Source: JBBRHQ01 sp963725315 | Lineage (GTDB): Bacteria; Actinomycetota; Thermoleophilia; Solirubrobacterales; 70-9 | NCBI GenBank assembly: GCA_963725315.1 | Contig: CAVRYA010000012.1 | Span: forward strand, 13,262 to 77,261 | Direction of reading: 5' to 3' | DNA: 64,000 bases | Shown here: in pieces, positions 19,159 through 27,668 of the stretch | Layout of the letters: the number at the start of each line of letters is the position of its first letter | Position numbering within the stretch: the stretch's first letter is position 1 | Position numbers and translations under genes: made by a program | Notes under the pieces: generated by a model | What the model saw: only the letters and a program-made list of their open reading frames with translations | Database searches by the model: none | Told to the model about the DNA's origin: nothing

Positions 19159-20004
19159 GTGAACTGGCGCCTCTCCGACCGCACCCTGGAGCTGGCGCAG
19201 CCGCTGGCCGCAGGGATCGTCAACGTCAGCGCCGACTCGATGTTCTCCGGGGCTCGCAGCGGCACCCCCGAGCAGGCGATCGCCGACGGCCTCGAGCTGG
19301 CCGCCTCGGGCTTCGAGATGCTCGACGTCGGCGCGGTCGCCGCCCGCAGCGGGCCGCCGGTCCCCGCCGAGCGGGAGTCGGAGGCGCTGCTGCCGGCGAT
19401 CGAGGGCCTGCGCGGCGCCGGGGTGCCGCTCTCCGCCGACACCTTCTCCCCCGCGGTCGCGGCCACGGCCCTGAAGGCGGGGGCGGTGGCGATCAACGAC
19501 ATCAGCGGCGGCTCGGAGGAGATGTTCGAGGAGGTCGCGGCGAGCGGCTGCGGATACGTCCTCATGCACATCGAGGGACCGCCGCGCCAGGATCGCGCCC
19601 CCGGCGCCTACCCCGACGTCGTCGCCCACCTGAAGCGCTGGTTCTCGGAGCGGATCGAGGCGGCGATGCGGCGCGGCGTGGAGGCCGAGCAGATCGCGAT
19701 CGACCCCGGTCTCGACTTCGACCTCACCACCGAGCAGGACCTCGAGATCCTCCGCCGCCTCGGCGAGCTGGCCGGGCTCGGCCGCCCGCTGTACGTCTCG
19801 CTCTCGCGCAAGGACTTCATCGGCGCCGTCCTGGCCGGCTCCTGGGAGGGCCGCCTACCTGCCGAGCAGCGGGAGTGGGGCACGGCCGCCGCCGCCTCGC
19901 TGGCGGTGGCCGCGGGGGCCGCGATCCTCCGCATCCACGACCGCAGCGTCCTGCAGGCGGTCCGCGTAGCCGGCAGGATCAGGACGGCGGGCGCCGGTGC
20001 CTAG
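19159..20004 (+). CDS. folP: Dihydropteroate synthase-like TIM barrel, divergent
   Basis: 281 residues, GTG start at 19159. The barrel order is that of DHPS: GIVNVSADSMFSGAR (usually GILNVTPDSF), INDISGG, YVLMHIEG, AIDPGLDFD, SLSRKDFIGAVLAG and ILRIHDRSV. Most landmarks are present, but the pABA-loop motif (usually GGESTRPG) reads LDVGAVAARSGPP, and the first loop has Ser-Ala for Thr-Pro. It is the expected folate enzyme if no other folP exists in the genome; otherwise it may be a paralog with another substrate. It overlaps the helicase gene by 8 bases. Confidence 0.72.
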   Translation: MNWRLSDRTLELAQPLAAGIVNVSADSMFSGARSGTPEQAIADGLELAASGFEMLDVGAVAARSGPPVPAERESEALLPAIEGLRGAGVPLSADTFSPAVAATALKAGAVAINDISGGSEEMFEEVAASGCGYVLMHIEGPPRQDRAPGAYPDVVAHLKRWFSERIEAAMRRGVEAEQIAIDPGLDFDLTTEQDLEILRRLGELAGLGRPLYVSLSRKDFIGAVLAGSWEGRLPAEQREWGTAAAASLAVAAGAAILRIHDRSVLQAVRVAGRIRTAGAGA

Positions 20005-22282
20005 CTCTGCGGCGCGCTCGCTGATCGAGACGCCCTGGGCGATCCCCCTGGACCCTGCCCGGCGCGACGGGCGGATCGTCGCCGAGACGATCGAGGCGGA
20101 GCGCCCGGCGCGCACCGTCGCGCTGCCGCGCTCCCTCGATCCCGGGCTCGCCGATGCCCTTCGCGCGGCGGGTGTCGAGCGCCTCTACTCGCACCAGCTC
20201 GCCGCGCTCCAGACCGCCGCCGAGGCGAACCTGATCATCACCAGCGGCACCGCCTCGGGCAAGTCGCTGGCCTTCAACCTGCCGGTGCTGGACGGGATCG
20301 CCGCCGACCCGAAGCGCCGCGCGCTCTACCTCTACCCGACCAAGGCGCTGGCCCAGGACCAGGCGCGAAAGCTCGCGGCGCTCCGCCCGCCCGGCCTGCG
20401 CGAGGCGATCTATGACGGCGACACCCCGCGCGAGGAGCGCCCGGCGATCCGCCGCCGCTCCAACCTCGTGCTCACCAACCCCGACATGCTCCACATCGGG
20501 CTCCTCCCCCACCACCGCCAGTGGGGCGACTTCCTCGCCAACCTCGGCTGGGTGGTCGTCGACGAGGCCCACACCTACCGCGGCGTCTTCGGCTCCCACG
20601 TCGCCAACGTCCTGCGGCGCCTGCGCCGCGTCGCCGCCGCCTACGGGGCCGAGCCGCGCTTCATCCTCGCCTCGGCGACGATCGCCAACCCGCTCGAGCT
20701 GGCCGAGCGCCTGGTCGGCACCCGGTTCGAGCTGATCGACGACGACGGGGCGCCCCGCGCCGAGCGCGAGGTCGCGATCTGGAACCCGCCGCTGATCGAC
20801 GAGGCGACCGGGACGCGGCGATCCGCGCTCTCCGAGGCGGCCGACCTGCTCGCCGACCTCGTGGCGCAGGGGGTGCGGACGATCTGCTTCCTGCGCAGCC
20901 GCCGCGGGATCGAGCTGATCCAGCGCTTCGCCCGCGAGAACCTCGCCGCCCGCGGCAAGCCCGGGCTGGCCGAGCGGATCGCGCCCTACCGCGCCGGCTA
21001 CACCCCGCAGCAGCGCCGCGAGATCGAGCGCCGCCTCGCCGAGGGCGAGCTGCTGGCCGTGGTCGCCACCGACGCGCTGGAGCTCGGCATCGACGTCGGC
21101 GAGCTCGACGCCGCGATCTGCGTCACCTTCCCCGGCACCGTCGCCAGCCTCAGGCAGATGTGGGGGCGGGCCGGCCGCCGCCGGGTCGGCCTCGCCGTCT
21201 ACGTCGCCGGCCAGGACGCCCTCGATCAGTTCTTCTGCCGCCACCCCGATGATTTCCTCGGGCGGCCGGTCGAGGCGGCGATCCTCGATCACTCCAGCGA
21301 GCAGATCGCCGCCCGGCACCTGCTCGCCGCCGCCTACGAGCTGCCGCTCACCGAGGAGGACACCGCCGTCTTCGGCGAGGGCTGGCGCGAGCGGGCGGAG
21401 CGCCTGGTCACGGCGGGCGAGCTGCGCCGGGCGGGCGGGCGGTTGCTGCCGCGGCGAAGCGAGTTCGTCGCCTCGCGGATCTCGCTGCGCTCCTCCTCGG
21501 CCGACGCCGTCGCGGTGATCGAGCGCGACTCCGGCGAGATGCTGGGCATGGTCGAGGCCGAGCGCGCCTTCACCACGATCCACCCCGGTGCGGTCTACCT
21601 GCACCTGGGGCGCTCCTACGAGGTCGAGCTGCTCGACATTGACGCCCGCCGGGCTGTGGTCAGGCGCTTCGAGGAGGACTGGTTCACGCGGCCGCGCAAG
21701 GAGACCGAGATCTGGATCGAGAGGATCGAGCAGAGCCGTGAGGTGGCGGGGGTCGCGCTCCACTTCGGGGAGGTCTCGGTGACCGAGCAGGTGACCGCCT
21801 TCCAGCGGGTCTCGATCGCCGACCAGGAGCCCTTCGACATCGTCGCCCTGGAGCTGCCCGAGCAGAACTTCGCGACCCAGGCGCTCTGGTACGTGATCGG
21901 CGAGGATCTCGCCGAGCTTCCCCCCGACGTCCTGCTCGGCGCCCTGCACGCCACCGAGCATGGCCAGATCGCGGTCCTGCCGCTGATCGCGATGTGCGAC
22001 CGCTGGGACATCGGCGGGCTCTCCACCAACGTTCACATGCAGACCGGGCGCCCGACGATCTTCATCTACGACGGCCACCCCGGCGGGGTCGGGATCACCT
22101 TGCGCGGCTACGAGCAGTTCGAGCGACTGCTCGGCGACGCCGAGCGCCTGATCGGCGAGTGCCCCTGCGAGTCGGGCTGCCCCTCCTGCGTGCAGAGCCC
22201 GAAGTGCGGCAACCTCAACGAGCCCCTGCACAAGGCCGGCGCGCTGGAGCTGATGCGAGCGATGTCTAGCCGCCGGCGGTAG
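19997..22282 (+). CDS. DEAD/DEAH-box helicase with DUF1998 zinc domain (MrfA/YprA type)
   Basis: 761 residues, GTG start at 19997 inside the end of folP. SF2 helicase motifs: TSGTASGKS (I), VVDEAHTY (II), LASATIANP (III), MWGRAGRR (VI). The C-terminus carries the DUF1998 four-Cys cluster in CPCESGCPSCVQSPKCG. This matches B. subtilis MrfA, a 3'-5' DNA helicase that helps repair mitomycin-type crosslinks. The length is normal and no damage is seen. The 3' end overlaps the convergent MFS gene by 17 bases. Confidence 0.9.
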   Translation: MPSSAARSLIETPWAIPLDPARRDGRIVAETIEAERPARTVALPRSLDPGLADALRAAGVERLYSHQLAALQTAAEANLIITSGTASGKSLAFNLPVLDGIAADPKRRALYLYPTKALAQDQARKLAALRPPGLREAIYDGDTPREERPAIRRRSNLVLTNPDMLHIGLLPHHRQWGDFLANLGWVVVDEAHTYRGVFGSHVANVLRRLRRVAAAYGAEPRFILASATIANPLELAERLVGTRFELIDDDGAPRAEREVAIWNPPLIDEATGTRRSALSEAADLLADLVAQGVRTICFLRSRRGIELIQRFARENLAARGKPGLAERIAPYRAGYTPQQRREIERRLAEGELLAVVATDALELGIDVGELDAAICVTFPGTVASLRQMWGRAGRRRVGLAVYVAGQDALDQFFCRHPDDFLGRPVEAAILDHSSEQIAARHLLAAAYELPLTEEDTAVFGEGWRERAERLVTAGELRRAGGRLLPRRSEFVASRISLRSSSADAVAVIERDSGEMLGMVEAERAFTTIHPGAVYLHLGRSYEVELLDIDARRAVVRRFEEDWFTRPRKETEIWIERIEQSREVAGVALHFGEVSVTEQVTAFQRVSIADQEPFDIVALELPEQNFATQALWYVIGEDLAELPPDVLLGALHATEHGQIAVLPLIAMCDRWDIGGLSTNVHMQTGRPTIFIYDGHPGGVGITLRGYEQFERLLGDAERLIGECPCESGCPSCVQSPKCGNLNEPLHKAGALELMRAMSSRRR

Positions 22283-23498
22283 CGGGGGTGGCCGCTGCTG
22301 CGGCCCTGGCGGCGCGCCCCGAGCCCGCGGCGCCGCGTCTGTACACGGTGAGGCCTGCCACCCCGACCAGCATCGAGGCGATTCCCGCGGTGAGCACCGT
22401 GAGGCGCGGCCCGGCCAGCGAGACCAGGGTCGCCCCTCCCAGCAGGGCCAGCAGCTCGGCGCCGTTTCGCAGCCCGTTGTAGGCCGCGAAGGATCGTCCC
22501 TGGAGGTGCTTGGGGACGCGCACGTGGATCAGCGTCCGCACCAGCACGTTCTTGACCCCGTGGGCGAGGCCACCGGCGATGAAGCTGACCACGGCGACCA
22601 CCATCGAGAGCACGATCGCGGGGGCTGCAAGGCCGAGGCCCTGGATCGCGGTGGCGAGCAGCGCGACCGTGACCAGCGCCCCGGTGCCGAAGCGGGGGGC
22701 GAGCCCGAGGGCGCCGATCGCCATGCCCAGCGTCCAGGAGGTCATCAGCAACCCGTAGCCGATCTCCCCACCGCCGAGGTCGTCGACGACGAAGAAGACC
22801 TCGGCAGTCCAGATCGCCGTCATGAACAGCAGCGAGAAGAAGGAGACCGCCATCACGATCGCCAACCCGGGATCGCGGAAGAGCTGCGCGATGCCGCCGC
22901 CGCCCACCTTCCCCGTCCGAGCAGCCGCAGACGGCCGCCGCCGGGCCCGCAACGCGATCGCCACCGCGACGACGACGAGAAAGGTGGCCGCGTTGGCCAG
23001 CAGCGCGATCGTCGTCCCCTCGATCGCCGCCAGCACGCCGCCGATCGCCGGCCCGACCGTGAACCCGGCGTAGCGGGCGGTCTCGATCAGGCCGTTGGCG
23101 GCACTGATCTTGTGCCCGCGGGCGATCTCGGGCACCAGCGCGAACTCGGCGGGCTGGGCGATGGCGAAGCCGGTCCCCAGCACCGCGGCCAGCGCGATCA
23201 CCCCGGCGGTCGCCTCGACGAAGGCGAGGGCGACCGCCGCGGCGGCCTGGACGAGCGAGACGCAGATGATCAGCGCGCGCGCCTCGACGCGGTCCACCAG
23301 CCTGCCCGCTGGGCCGGCGAGCAGGACGGAGGGCGCCCACAGCGCCCCGAAGAGCGCGGCCAGGGCGAAACCCGAGTCGACGACCTCGGCCAGATGGAGG
23401 CTGAGCGGGGCTATCGCCAGCCAGTCCCCCATCGCCGAGAGGCCGACCGCGAGGGTGATCATTCGCATGTCACGGTCACGCAGCAGCGTGCGGCTCAT
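22266..23498 (-). CDS. MFS transporter
   Basis: About 410 residues from ATG 23498 (MSRTLLRDRDMRM); an ATG 16 codons upstream is also open. Twelve hydrophobic segments with the MFS loop motif GRLVDRVEARALI between helices 2 and 3, and a related pattern in the second half. It resembles drug-efflux or enterobactin-exporter-type MFS proteins; the substrate is unknown. It is convergent with the helicase gene. Confidence 0.85.
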   Translation of the reverse strand: MSRTLLRDRDMRMITLAVGLSAMGDWLAIAPLSLHLAEVVDSGFALAALFGALWAPSVLLAGPAGRLVDRVEARALIICVSLVQAAAAVALAFVEATAGVIALAAVLGTGFAIAQPAEFALVPEIARGHKISAANGLIETARYAGFTVGPAIGGVLAAIEGTTIALLANAATFLVVVAVAIALRARRRPSAAARTGKVGGGGIAQLFRDPGLAIVMAVSFFSLLFMTAIWTAEVFFVVDDLGGGEIGYGLLMTSWTLGMAIGALGLAPRFGTGALVTVALLATAIQGLGLAAPAIVLSMVVAVVSFIAGGLAHGVKNVLVRTLIHVRVPKHLQGRSFAAYNGLRNGAELLALLGGATLVSLAGPRLTVLTAGIASMLVGVAGLTVYRRGAAGSGRAARAAAAATPATAGG

Positions 23499-23556
23499 GC
23501 TGCGATGGTCGCGCCTGCGGCGCCGGCGTTGCGTGACTGCGATCATCCATCGCCGC

Positions 23557-24072
23557 TTGAGTGCGCAAGTTCACACGTCCCGGTCGGGACTCCCCCGGCG
23601 TCAGATCGCGGTGATCGGCTCGGGCTCCTGCGGGCAGGACTCCGAGCTGGCCTCCCTCGCCGAGGAGGTGGGCAGGCTGCTCGCCGAGGCCGAGGCGGTG
23701 CTCGTCTGCGGCGGCCTCGGGGGAGTGATGGAGGCTGCCTCGCGCGGCGCCGCCGGGGCCGGCGGCGTGGTGATCGGGATCGTCCCCTCCGAGTCGCCCG
23801 TCGACGCCAACCCCCACTGCACCCACGTCGTCGCCACCGGGATCGGCCACGCGCGGAACCTCGCCGTGGTCGCCTCCGGCGAGGCCGCGATCGCGATCGG
23901 AGGCGAGTGGGGGACCCTGGCGGAGATCGGCTTCGCCCGGCGCCTGGGGCGAACCGTCGTCGCGCTGGCGAGCTGGGAGGTGACCGGGCCGGCGACGATG
24001 TCCGCGCCGACGGCGGTGATCCGGGCGAGTGATCCCGACGGGGCGGTGCGAGCGGCGCTCGGCGCCGCCTAG
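23557..24072 (+). CDS. TIGR00725-type Rossmann protein (LOG/SLOG-like)
   Basis: About 171 residues if the TTG at 23557 is used; the conserved part begins QIAVIGSGSCGQD. Other landmarks are VLVCGGLGGVMEAASRGA (the nucleotide-binding PGGxGT-like loop region) and AIAIGGEWGTLAEIGFA. This small family is related to lysine-decarboxylase-like LOG proteins. Some SLOG members handle nucleotide or nucleotide-sugar ligands, but this one has no assigned reaction. The start is uncertain. The stop shares CTAG with the convergent lipoprotein gene. Confidence 0.75.
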   Translation: MSAQVHTSRSGLPRRQIAVIGSGSCGQDSELASLAEEVGRLLAEAEAVLVCGGLGGVMEAASRGAAGAGGVVIGIVPSESPVDANPHCTHVVATGIGHARNLAVVASGEAAIAIGGEWGTLAEIGFARRLGRTVVALASWEVTGPATMSAPTAVIRASDPDGAVRAALGAA

Positions 24073-25094
24073 GGCGAGAGCGTCAGCTTGGCCCGCAGCT
24101 CGTCGCCTGTAACGATCACGGCGGCCCGGAGCGGCGCGGCCGAGATCGCGAGCCGCCCCAGCATCCCGGCGGCGGGCTGGGCGCCTCCGAGCGCCCGGCG
24201 GATGGTCGCGGCTGAGACCGCGAAGCTTGCCCGGCCCTCCCCCTCGGGCAGGACCTGGTCACCGGCGGGCGCCGGCCCGATCTCCGAGAAGAGGTCGAGG
24301 ACCGGCTCCGCGAGCCGGGGGCCGAGGGAGGCAGAGGCCTTGCCGAGGCGCCGCATCCACGGCTCTGCCCGCGCCATCGCCGCCGCGTCGGGGTCGTCCC
24401 TGCGCAGCTGTGCGAGGTCGGCATAGACCTCCAGCGGCTCCTTGCGGGGCAGCTCACCGATCAGCGACTTGACCTCGCTGTCGTCGAGCTGGGCATCGTC
24501 CTTGCCGTCCCGCCGATCGATCGCGGCCCGCAAGGAGGCCGGATCATCGGCCGCGACCATCACCCCGTCACGGACCGCGAACGCCGTTTGGGGAGAGTCA
24601 TAGATCCGCGCCTCGTCCTGCTCCCCCACCAAGCGCATCGGCCCGCTCGCCGCCGAGCGCCTGAAGAGTCGCGCCATCGCCCCGGTTTGATCGGTGACGA
24701 GGACGACCAGGACCCGCGGCTCAGCCGGCCCCGAACCGGGCTCCAGCCCGACCGCCAGCTGCGAGAGGGGCAGCCCGTCGTCGGGCTCAGGGTCCGCCGA
24801 GCGCACCAGCGCGGCGAGGCCGCCGAGCGGGAGCCCGGCTGCGGAGAGGCGGGCCAGGAAGCTGGAGCGGATCGACTCCCAGGGACCGAAGCCGGCGAGC
24901 TCGGCCGCCATCGCGGAGCGCTCGGGGGCGAGCTCGGGGGCGGTCTCGAGGAGGGCGACGAGGGGGGCGTTCGCGGGGAAGAAGCGAAGCGCCTCGGCGC
25001 GCGCGTCCACCGTCCTCTTGGGGCCCGAGCTGCCGCAGCCGGCCAGGGTGAGGACGGCGATTCCGAGCGCGGCGAGCAGGGCTGGTCTCCGCAT
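24069..25094 (-). CDS. Putative lipoprotein of unknown function
   Basis: 341 residues from ATG 25094. A lipoprotein signal is clear: MRRPALLAALGIAVLTLAGC with lipobox LAGC. The mature part begins with GSSGPKRTVDARAEALRFFP and contains alternating strands and helices of a DUF3352-like type (FFPANAPLVALLET, AVRDGVMVAADDPASL), a domain of unknown function seen in actinobacterial surface proteins. The domain name is from memory of the pattern, not a search. It lies 14 bases downstream of the GH15-like gene, so the two are probably one operon. Confidence 0.68.
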   Translation of the reverse strand: MRRPALLAALGIAVLTLAGCGSSGPKRTVDARAEALRFFPANAPLVALLETAPELAPERSAMAAELAGFGPWESIRSSFLARLSAAGLPLGGLAALVRSADPEPDDGLPLSQLAVGLEPGSGPAEPRVLVVLVTDQTGAMARLFRRSAASGPMRLVGEQDEARIYDSPQTAFAVRDGVMVAADDPASLRAAIDRRDGKDDAQLDDSEVKSLIGELPRKEPLEVYADLAQLRRDDPDAAAMARAEPWMRRLGKASASLGPRLAEPVLDLFSEIGPAPAGDQVLPEGEGRASFAVSAATIRRALGGAQPAAGMLGRLAISAAPLRAAVIVTGDELRAKLTLSP

Positions 25095-25108
25095 CTTCTG
25101 CCTGGACG

Positions 25109-26716
25109 TTAGTCGCCCGCCCGCGGCGGCGGGAAGAGCTGCTCCAGCGCCAGCGAGGAGAACGCGTGCGACCAGCCCAGAGGAGTGGTGGAGCGGGGGG
25201 TCCCGGTGGCGACCCCGACCCGCTCGGGCAGCATCCCGGCCGGGGTCGCGGCGCGGCGCAGATCCGCCAGCAGCCTCCCTGCCGCCCTCCGGTCGCCGAG
25301 CGCCGCCAGCCCCCAGGCCGACCAGGCGGTGGGCGCGCTCCACGGGTCCTCACCGGGCCAGTCCCCGGCGGGCTCGATCCCGAAGCGCCCCCCGGCGGCG
25401 AGCAGCGAGCGCAGCGAGCGGCGCACCAGCCCGGCGAGGGCGGGCCGCGGGAAGGGCCGAGCTGCCCAGGCCGCGGCCGAGTCGATCGCCGAGGCGGGAT
25501 CGCCGGCGCGCCGGACCAGCCCCGCGGGGGTCCCGAACAGCGAGCGCAGCCTGGCAGCCGGCAGGCCGGCCGCGATCGCGTTGGCGAGGTAGTCGCCGCT
25601 GTCCCCGGCTCGCTCGCCGTAATCGGCGCTGGACCGCCAGGACGGGGCAGCGGCGCGCGGGGGGCGCCGTCCGGCGGCGAGGGCGGCCGCCCGGATCCAG
25701 CCGGCTGCGTCCCCCTGCGCTCCGCGGCCATCCACCGGGCTGCGGTCCCCGTGGAAGCGGGCCGCGGCGCCGAGGTCGAGCGAGGCGAGGAAGTCCGCGA
25801 TCCGCCGGGCCTCGCGGCGGTACCCGGCGCCGGCGAGGGCGATCGCCGCGGCGGCGGCGTCGCGTGGCCACACGTAGGCCCAGCCGTCGCGGATCCCGGC
25901 GGCCATCGCCCCGCTGCGGCGGTCGGTGAGGGCTCGAAGGACGAGTAGCGATCGCTCCCGCATCCGCACCGCCCAGGCGGGGGCGCCCGCTCCCAGCGGG
26001 CGAGCGCGGGCCAGCCAGCGCCGATCGGCCCGGGCGGCTGCGGCGATCAGGGCCCTGGCCGGCCCCGACGACCCCCCGGCGCCGGGATCGCAGACGACGC
26101 CGGCATCGAGCCGCCCCCGGCCATGCCACTCGAGCTGCGCCGGTGACCTCCCGGCGAGGTCGGCGGTCGTCGGCCGGCAGGCACCGGCATTCCTCAGGTT
26201 GAGGCCCACGATCAGCCGCAGCCGCTCGCCGGGAGCGCCCCGCAGGTCGATCTCGCGAGCCAATGCTCCCTCCCGGGCGGCGTCGGTGAGGACGATCCGT
26301 GCCCCTTTGAGCCAGACGACCGTGCGAAGGACGTTTGTCTGCGGCAGGTAGCGCTGGCGGAAATGGCGCGCCCGCCAGAGGGGCCGGGGAACACCGCCGC
26401 CCGCGGTGGCCCGGACGACGATCCCGGTGTCGGCGGGAACGCTCCCGGCTGCCTGGCGCTCGGAGGAGTTGGCGATCAGGCCGCGCCCCGCCGGCCCGGG
26501 CGCGCGCAGATCGACGACGTCCCCAAAGGCGTCGACCGCCGCGGCGAGGTCGCCGCTGCCGACCACGGCGACCCCGAGGAACGGCGCCGGCATCCCGCGC
26601 GGTGCCGCGGGCGTGCGGGGGTCGGCCGCCGAGCCGCCGGAGAGAGCGCTCGCCGCGAGCGCCGCAGCCGAGGCGAGTACGAGGGCTGCGCTTGCGAACC
26701 GGCCCACGCCCCCCAA
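25109..26716 (-). CDS. Secreted (alpha/alpha)6-barrel protein, GH15/glucoamylase-like
   Basis: 535 residues. A signal peptide (residues 1-30, ALVLASAAALAASA) is followed by a beta-rich domain and then a six-hairpin toroid. The motif GWAYVWPRDAAAAAIAL (residue about 280) corresponds to the substrate-binding WxRD segment of GH15 glucoamylases, and RFGIEPAGDWPGEDPWSAPT resembles the region of the catalytic Glu. A glycosidase on alpha-linked glucans or glycosylated surface compounds is likely. Ala/Arg-rich composition makes exact alignment hard. It is followed by the lipoprotein gene. Confidence 0.65.
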   Translation of the reverse strand: MGGVGRFASAALVLASAAALAASALSGGSAADPRTPAAPRGMPAPFLGVAVVGSGDLAAAVDAFGDVVDLRAPGPAGRGLIANSSERQAAGSVPADTGIVVRATAGGGVPRPLWRARHFRQRYLPQTNVLRTVVWLKGARIVLTDAAREGALAREIDLRGAPGERLRLIVGLNLRNAGACRPTTADLAGRSPAQLEWHGRGRLDAGVVCDPGAGGSSGPARALIAAAARADRRWLARARPLGAGAPAWAVRMRERSLLVLRALTDRRSGAMAAGIRDGWAYVWPRDAAAAAIALAGAGYRREARRIADFLASLDLGAAARFHGDRSPVDGRGAQGDAAGWIRAAALAAGRRPPRAAAPSWRSSADYGERAGDSGDYLANAIAAGLPAARLRSLFGTPAGLVRRAGDPASAIDSAAAWAARPFPRPALAGLVRRSLRSLLAAGGRFGIEPAGDWPGEDPWSAPTAWSAWGLAALGDRRAAGRLLADLRRAATPAGMLPERVGVATGTPRSTTPLGWSHAFSSLALEQLFPPPRAGD

Positions 26717-26988
26717 ACTAGCGACGGCGGCCGGCGCGGGATAGGTTCAGGGGATGGGGGTCGAGTTTCGGCATGCCGGGGCCGCTCGAGGCGGACGTCG
26801 ACGGGGCGCCGGCACTCGGGTGAGGTTGGCTGTTCATGCTCCCCTCCTGGGAGTTGGTTTACGGGCCGACCCTCCCGCGCCGCGCTTGAAGGACGCTGGA
26901 ATCCCGCTGGAGCCTGCCGAGATCAACCGGGCCCGGCTGGCGCTAGCCTTCCCCTGCCAGGCGGTGGCCACGGCCTCGCCAGGCATCG

Positions 26989-27061
26989 GGCGAGGTAGCT
27001 CAGTTGGTAGAGCACACGACTGAAAATCGTGGTGTCGCCAGTTCGATTCTGGCCCTCGCCA
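26989..27061 (+). tRNA. tRNA-Phe (GAA)
   Basis: A complete 73-nt cloverleaf: acceptor GGCGAGG pairs with CCTCGCC (27054-27060) with discriminator A 27061, the D arm contains AGCTCAGTTGGTAGAGC, the anticodon loop is CTGAAAA with GAA at 27022-27024, and the T arm is GCCAG/CTGGC around TTCGATT. CCA is not encoded. Its 3' end is repeated at 30715-30739, marking it as an integration site. Confidence 0.96.
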
Positions 27062-27063
27062 TC
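27039..27063 (+). repeat. Putative attL core in the 3' end of tRNA-Phe
   Basis: This 25-base segment, covering the T arm and 3' acceptor strand plus two bases, is repeated without mismatch at 30715-30739. Tyrosine integrases typically use exactly this part of tRNA genes. Confidence 0.6.
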
Positions 27064-27232
27064 GCATAGGCAAGCGGTTTGCGGCTCCCTCCGGGGAGCC
27101 GCAGTCGCTCCGGGGCAACGCTCAGGGAACACCTTGCAGGCGCGACTGTCATTCCAGGAACGGCGCTGGGAACGGCAGAAGCCCGACCCGTGCGCTCGAC
27201 TTCTCCTGGCGTTCCGAGGACTTTGGCGGGCC

Positions 27233-27541
27233 ATGGTCGCCGTCTGGCGCGATCCCGAGACCAAGGCGTTGCCTCGTCGTCGCAGGCCGCCTGTGGTGCT
27301 TCTGGGGACGATCTTCTATTGGCGCTTCGAGGACTGGACCATCATCCAGGCCCTCTACTTCTCCGTCGTGACACTGACGACTGTTGGCTACGGAGACCTC
27401 ACCCGACCACCGATGGAATCGCAGATCTTCACGATCGTCTACATCCTCACCGGACTCGGCGTGCTCGTCGCCTTGCTCAGTTCGGTCGCGCAGCAATACA
27501 TCCGACAGAAGGCCGAAGGCGGGCCGCGCGAGAGCGTCTGA
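27233..27541 (+). CDS. Two-helix potassium channel with one pore loop (first helix frame-disturbed)
   Basis: Visible: FEDWTIIQALYFSVVTLTTVGYGDL, that is, pore helix plus the selectivity filter TVGYGD, then a clean second membrane helix (FTIVYILTGLGVLVALLSSV, cut to 20 here) and a short charged tail. The expected first helix is interrupted: bases about 27268-27295 read PRRRRPPVVLL in the main frame, whereas the neighbouring frame gives hydrophobic LVVVAG, so two compensating indels are likely. ATG 27233 is a possible start; the open frame also extends upstream. It is the first gene after tRNA-Phe, inside the repeat-bounded tract. Confidence 0.68.
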   Translation: MVAVWRDPETKALPRRRRPPVVLLGTIFYWRFEDWTIIQALYFSVVTLTTVGYGDLTRPPMESQIFTIVYILTGLGVLVALLSSVAQQYIRQKAEGGPRESV

Positions 27542-27668
27542 GCGCCCTTCGGCACCGCGACCGGCCGGAGGGAGAACCGCGGTAGTTGGGGGGCGGACAG
27601 CAGATTGAGACACGACTAAGTAGCGCCGAGGGCCCCGGAGCAGCATCGCGCCGAATCGAGGAGTAACG

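Noticed and set aside
19979..22231. Long minus-strand open frame (about 750 codons) opposite the helicase gene
   Set aside because: It is the antisense shadow of a gene with clear helicase motifs. High GC leaves antisense frames open, and the translation has no recognisable motif. The same applies to 34330-36357 and 2146-3342 on the minus strand.
26834..27118. Minus-strand frame containing GPESNWRHHDFQSCALP
   Set aside because: This is the reverse complement of the tRNA-Phe gene, a well-known false protein. The related GPESNCDDATIL string near 30735 comes from the att copy.
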